The notes under the pieces were generated by a model. The model made no database searches. It was not told the DNA's origin and was given only the letters and a program-made list of their open reading frames with translations. Positions 5,476 through 6,252 of a DNA stretch of 6,252 nucleotides are shown here, piece after piece. Where the stretch lies: NCBI GenBank assembly GCA_002391185.1, contig DGRY01000004.1, forward strand, positions 1-6,252, read 5' to 3'. The stretch comes from Prevotella sp. UBA4376. GTDB lineage: Bacteria > Bacteroidota > Bacteroidia > Bacteroidales > Bacteroidaceae. The position numbers and the translations under genes are program-made. Position 1 is the stretch's first letter; each line of letters opens with the position of its first letter.

Positions 5476-6159
5476 ATGAAAATATTACATCTTTCAGATA
5501 CGCATGGACATCATCGCGAGCTTGAGGCTTTGCCTCTGGCTGATGTTGTTGTTCATTCAGGCGACATCACTTATCATGGCACCTATGATGAAGTGATAGA
5601 TTTTGTAGATTGGTTTTCTCGTCTGCCTTTTGAATATAAGGTGTTTATAGCAGGGAATCATGATTTTGCCTTGGCTGGCGAAAATGGTAATGGTATAGAT
5701 GTTTGCGAAAGGATTAATGCTCTTTTACCCGAGCATACTTATTATCTATGTCATTCAGGTGTTACGATTCAAGGAATTCATTTCTATGGTGTTCCTATGT
5801 TTCGTGCTACAATTGACGACACAAGCTACGAGAAGTTTTATCCAGTTATACCGCATAACACAGATGTGCTTGTTACACATCAGCCACCCATGGGCATTCT
5901 TGACGGAGGAGAATATCAGGGCAAGCCCCATCATTATGGTAACAGTCTTTTACTTGAGCGTGTGAGGGTTGTTTCTCCCAAACTTCATCTTTTTGGTCAT
6001 GACCATAATGTATTTGGAACAACTATTGCTGATGGCATTTGCTTTTCAAATGGAGCCTTAACAGGTCATGGCTGTGAATTGATAAGAAGTCCAAAGGTTA
6101 TTGAATTGAATTTTACACCTTATTATAATAGTGATGGTGGTGGATTAGAAAAAAAATAA
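5476..6159 (+). CDS. Calcineurin-like metallophosphoesterase, MPPED/239FB type
   Basis: 227-residue cytoplasmic enzyme with a complete two-metal phosphoesterase site: Asp8 and His10 (LSDTHG), Asp30 (HSGDITYHG), Asn61-His62 (AGNHDF), His135 (VTHQPP), and His175 and His177 (FGHDH). The compact layout, the WFSRLPFEYKVFIAGNHD stretch and PKLHLFGHDH match the MPPED/239FB branch (animal MPPED1/2 and bacterial relatives), whose members show modest phosphodiesterase activity, for example on cyclic nucleotides; the physiological substrate is not known. An in-frame ATG at 5410 would add 22 residues, but these lie before and across the predicted -7 element and look unlike protein of this family, whereas MKILHLSDTH at 5476 begins directly with the first beta strand and metal motif. 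The last residues after about 213 are a low-complexity tail (YYNSDGGGLEKK) ending in an A-run. It is divergent from the FKBP operon. Family is sure, start very likely. Confidence 0.93.
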   Translation: MKILHLSDTHGHHRELEALPLADVVVHSGDITYHGTYDEVIDFVDWFSRLPFEYKVFIAGNHDFALAGENGNGIDVCERINALLPEHTYYLCHSGVTIQGIHFYGVPMFRATIDDTSYEKFYPVIPHNTDVLVTHQPPMGILDGGEYQGKPHHYGNSLLLERVRVVSPKLHLFGHDHNVFGTTIADGICFSNGALTGHGCELIRSPKVIELNFTPYYNSDGGGLEKK

Positions 6160-6165
6160 AAAAAA
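6149..6165 (+). other. Paired A-tracts at the end of the phosphoesterase gene, upstream of the tRNA promoter
   Basis: Eight A, one T (first base of the TAA stop), then eight A. The first run encodes the final lysines. The pair ends 11 bases before the tRNA -33 element, the usual place of an A-rich UP-like element that strengthens stable-RNA promoters. No hairpin precedes it, so it is not an intrinsic terminator for the phosphoesterase gene. The activating role is inference. Confidence 0.4.
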
Positions 6166-6176
6166 TGCCAGATTTA

Positions 6177-6208
6177 TTTGGTTAGTTCCAAAAATAGTTA
6201 TACCTTTG
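6177..6208 (+). promoter_or_regulatory. Promoter of the tRNA gene
   Basis: TTTG at 6177-6180 and TACCTTTG at 6201-6208 with a 20-base spacer: a complete Bacteroidota promoter. The predicted start near 6215 leaves about 14 bases of leader before the mature tRNA end at 6229, to be removed by RNase P. Confidence 0.8.
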
Positions 6209-6228
6209 CAACCGCAAATAAGAAATGA

Positions 6229-6252
6229 GCACCCTTAGCTCAGTTGGTAGAG
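6229..6252 (+). tRNA. tRNA gene, 5' part only (runs off the window)
   Basis: The last 24 bases hold the 5' acceptor strand (GCACCCT, 6229-6235), the invariant T8-A9, the D-stem GCTC and the D-loop AGTTGGTAGA followed by G, all at canonical spacing. The anticodon is outside the window, so the amino acid cannot be read; tRNA-Lys is a guess from memory of similar 5' ends. The strong promoter just upstream suggests it is the first gene of its transcript. Confidence 0.88.

Overview
The window looks like chromosomal DNA from a Bacteroidota bacterium, most likely order Bacteroidales and possibly Prevotellaceae. The evidence is: a moderately AT-rich base composition; genes without clear Shine-Dalgarno sequences; five intergenic matches to the Bacteroidota -7 promoter element TAnnTTTG at sensible distances from genes, three with a -33 TTG/TTTG about 19-20 bp upstream; and a secreted protease whose C-terminal tail (NLQGQKV ... 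GIFIVNGRKIVK) resembles those of many Prevotella/Bacteroides exported proteins. No mobile element, CRISPR array, phage gene or rRNA is visible. The species assignment is inference.

Layout, left to right. (1) Positions 37-985, minus strand: a peroxide-defence operon with gpx (thioredoxin-type glutathione peroxidase) first and an OhrR-like MarR-family redox sensor second. Its promoter has a good -7 but no -33; a palindrome lies where the -33 should be, and a diverged copy lies 80 bp upstream. (2) 1155-1961, minus strand: a Cof-type HAD phosphatase with its own promoter. (3) 2168-4414, plus strand: a large secreted subtilisin-like serine protease, divergent from the HAD gene, with a strong promoter and a 9-bp inverted repeat across the predicted transcription start. 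(4) 4416-5341, minus strand: a two-gene operon, first a cytoplasmic FKBP-type prolyl isomerase, then an unrecognised 175-residue mostly helical protein overlapping it by TAATG. This operon meets the protease gene tail to tail with one base between the stop codons. (5) 5476-6159, plus strand: a small calcineurin-like metallophosphoesterase of the MPPED/239FB type, divergent from the FKBP operon. (6) 6229-6252: the first 24 bases of a tRNA gene with a near-consensus promoter; it runs off the window.

The clearest functional unit is gpx-ohrR: an organic-hydroperoxide sensor co-transcribed with the peroxidase that would remove the inducer, implying an autoregulated response. The other genes look like ordinary housekeeping or envelope functions. 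I did not find a convincing new multi-gene system. The most open items are the uncharacterised partner of the FKBP gene, the insert and tail of the protease, and the operator-like repeats at three promoters.
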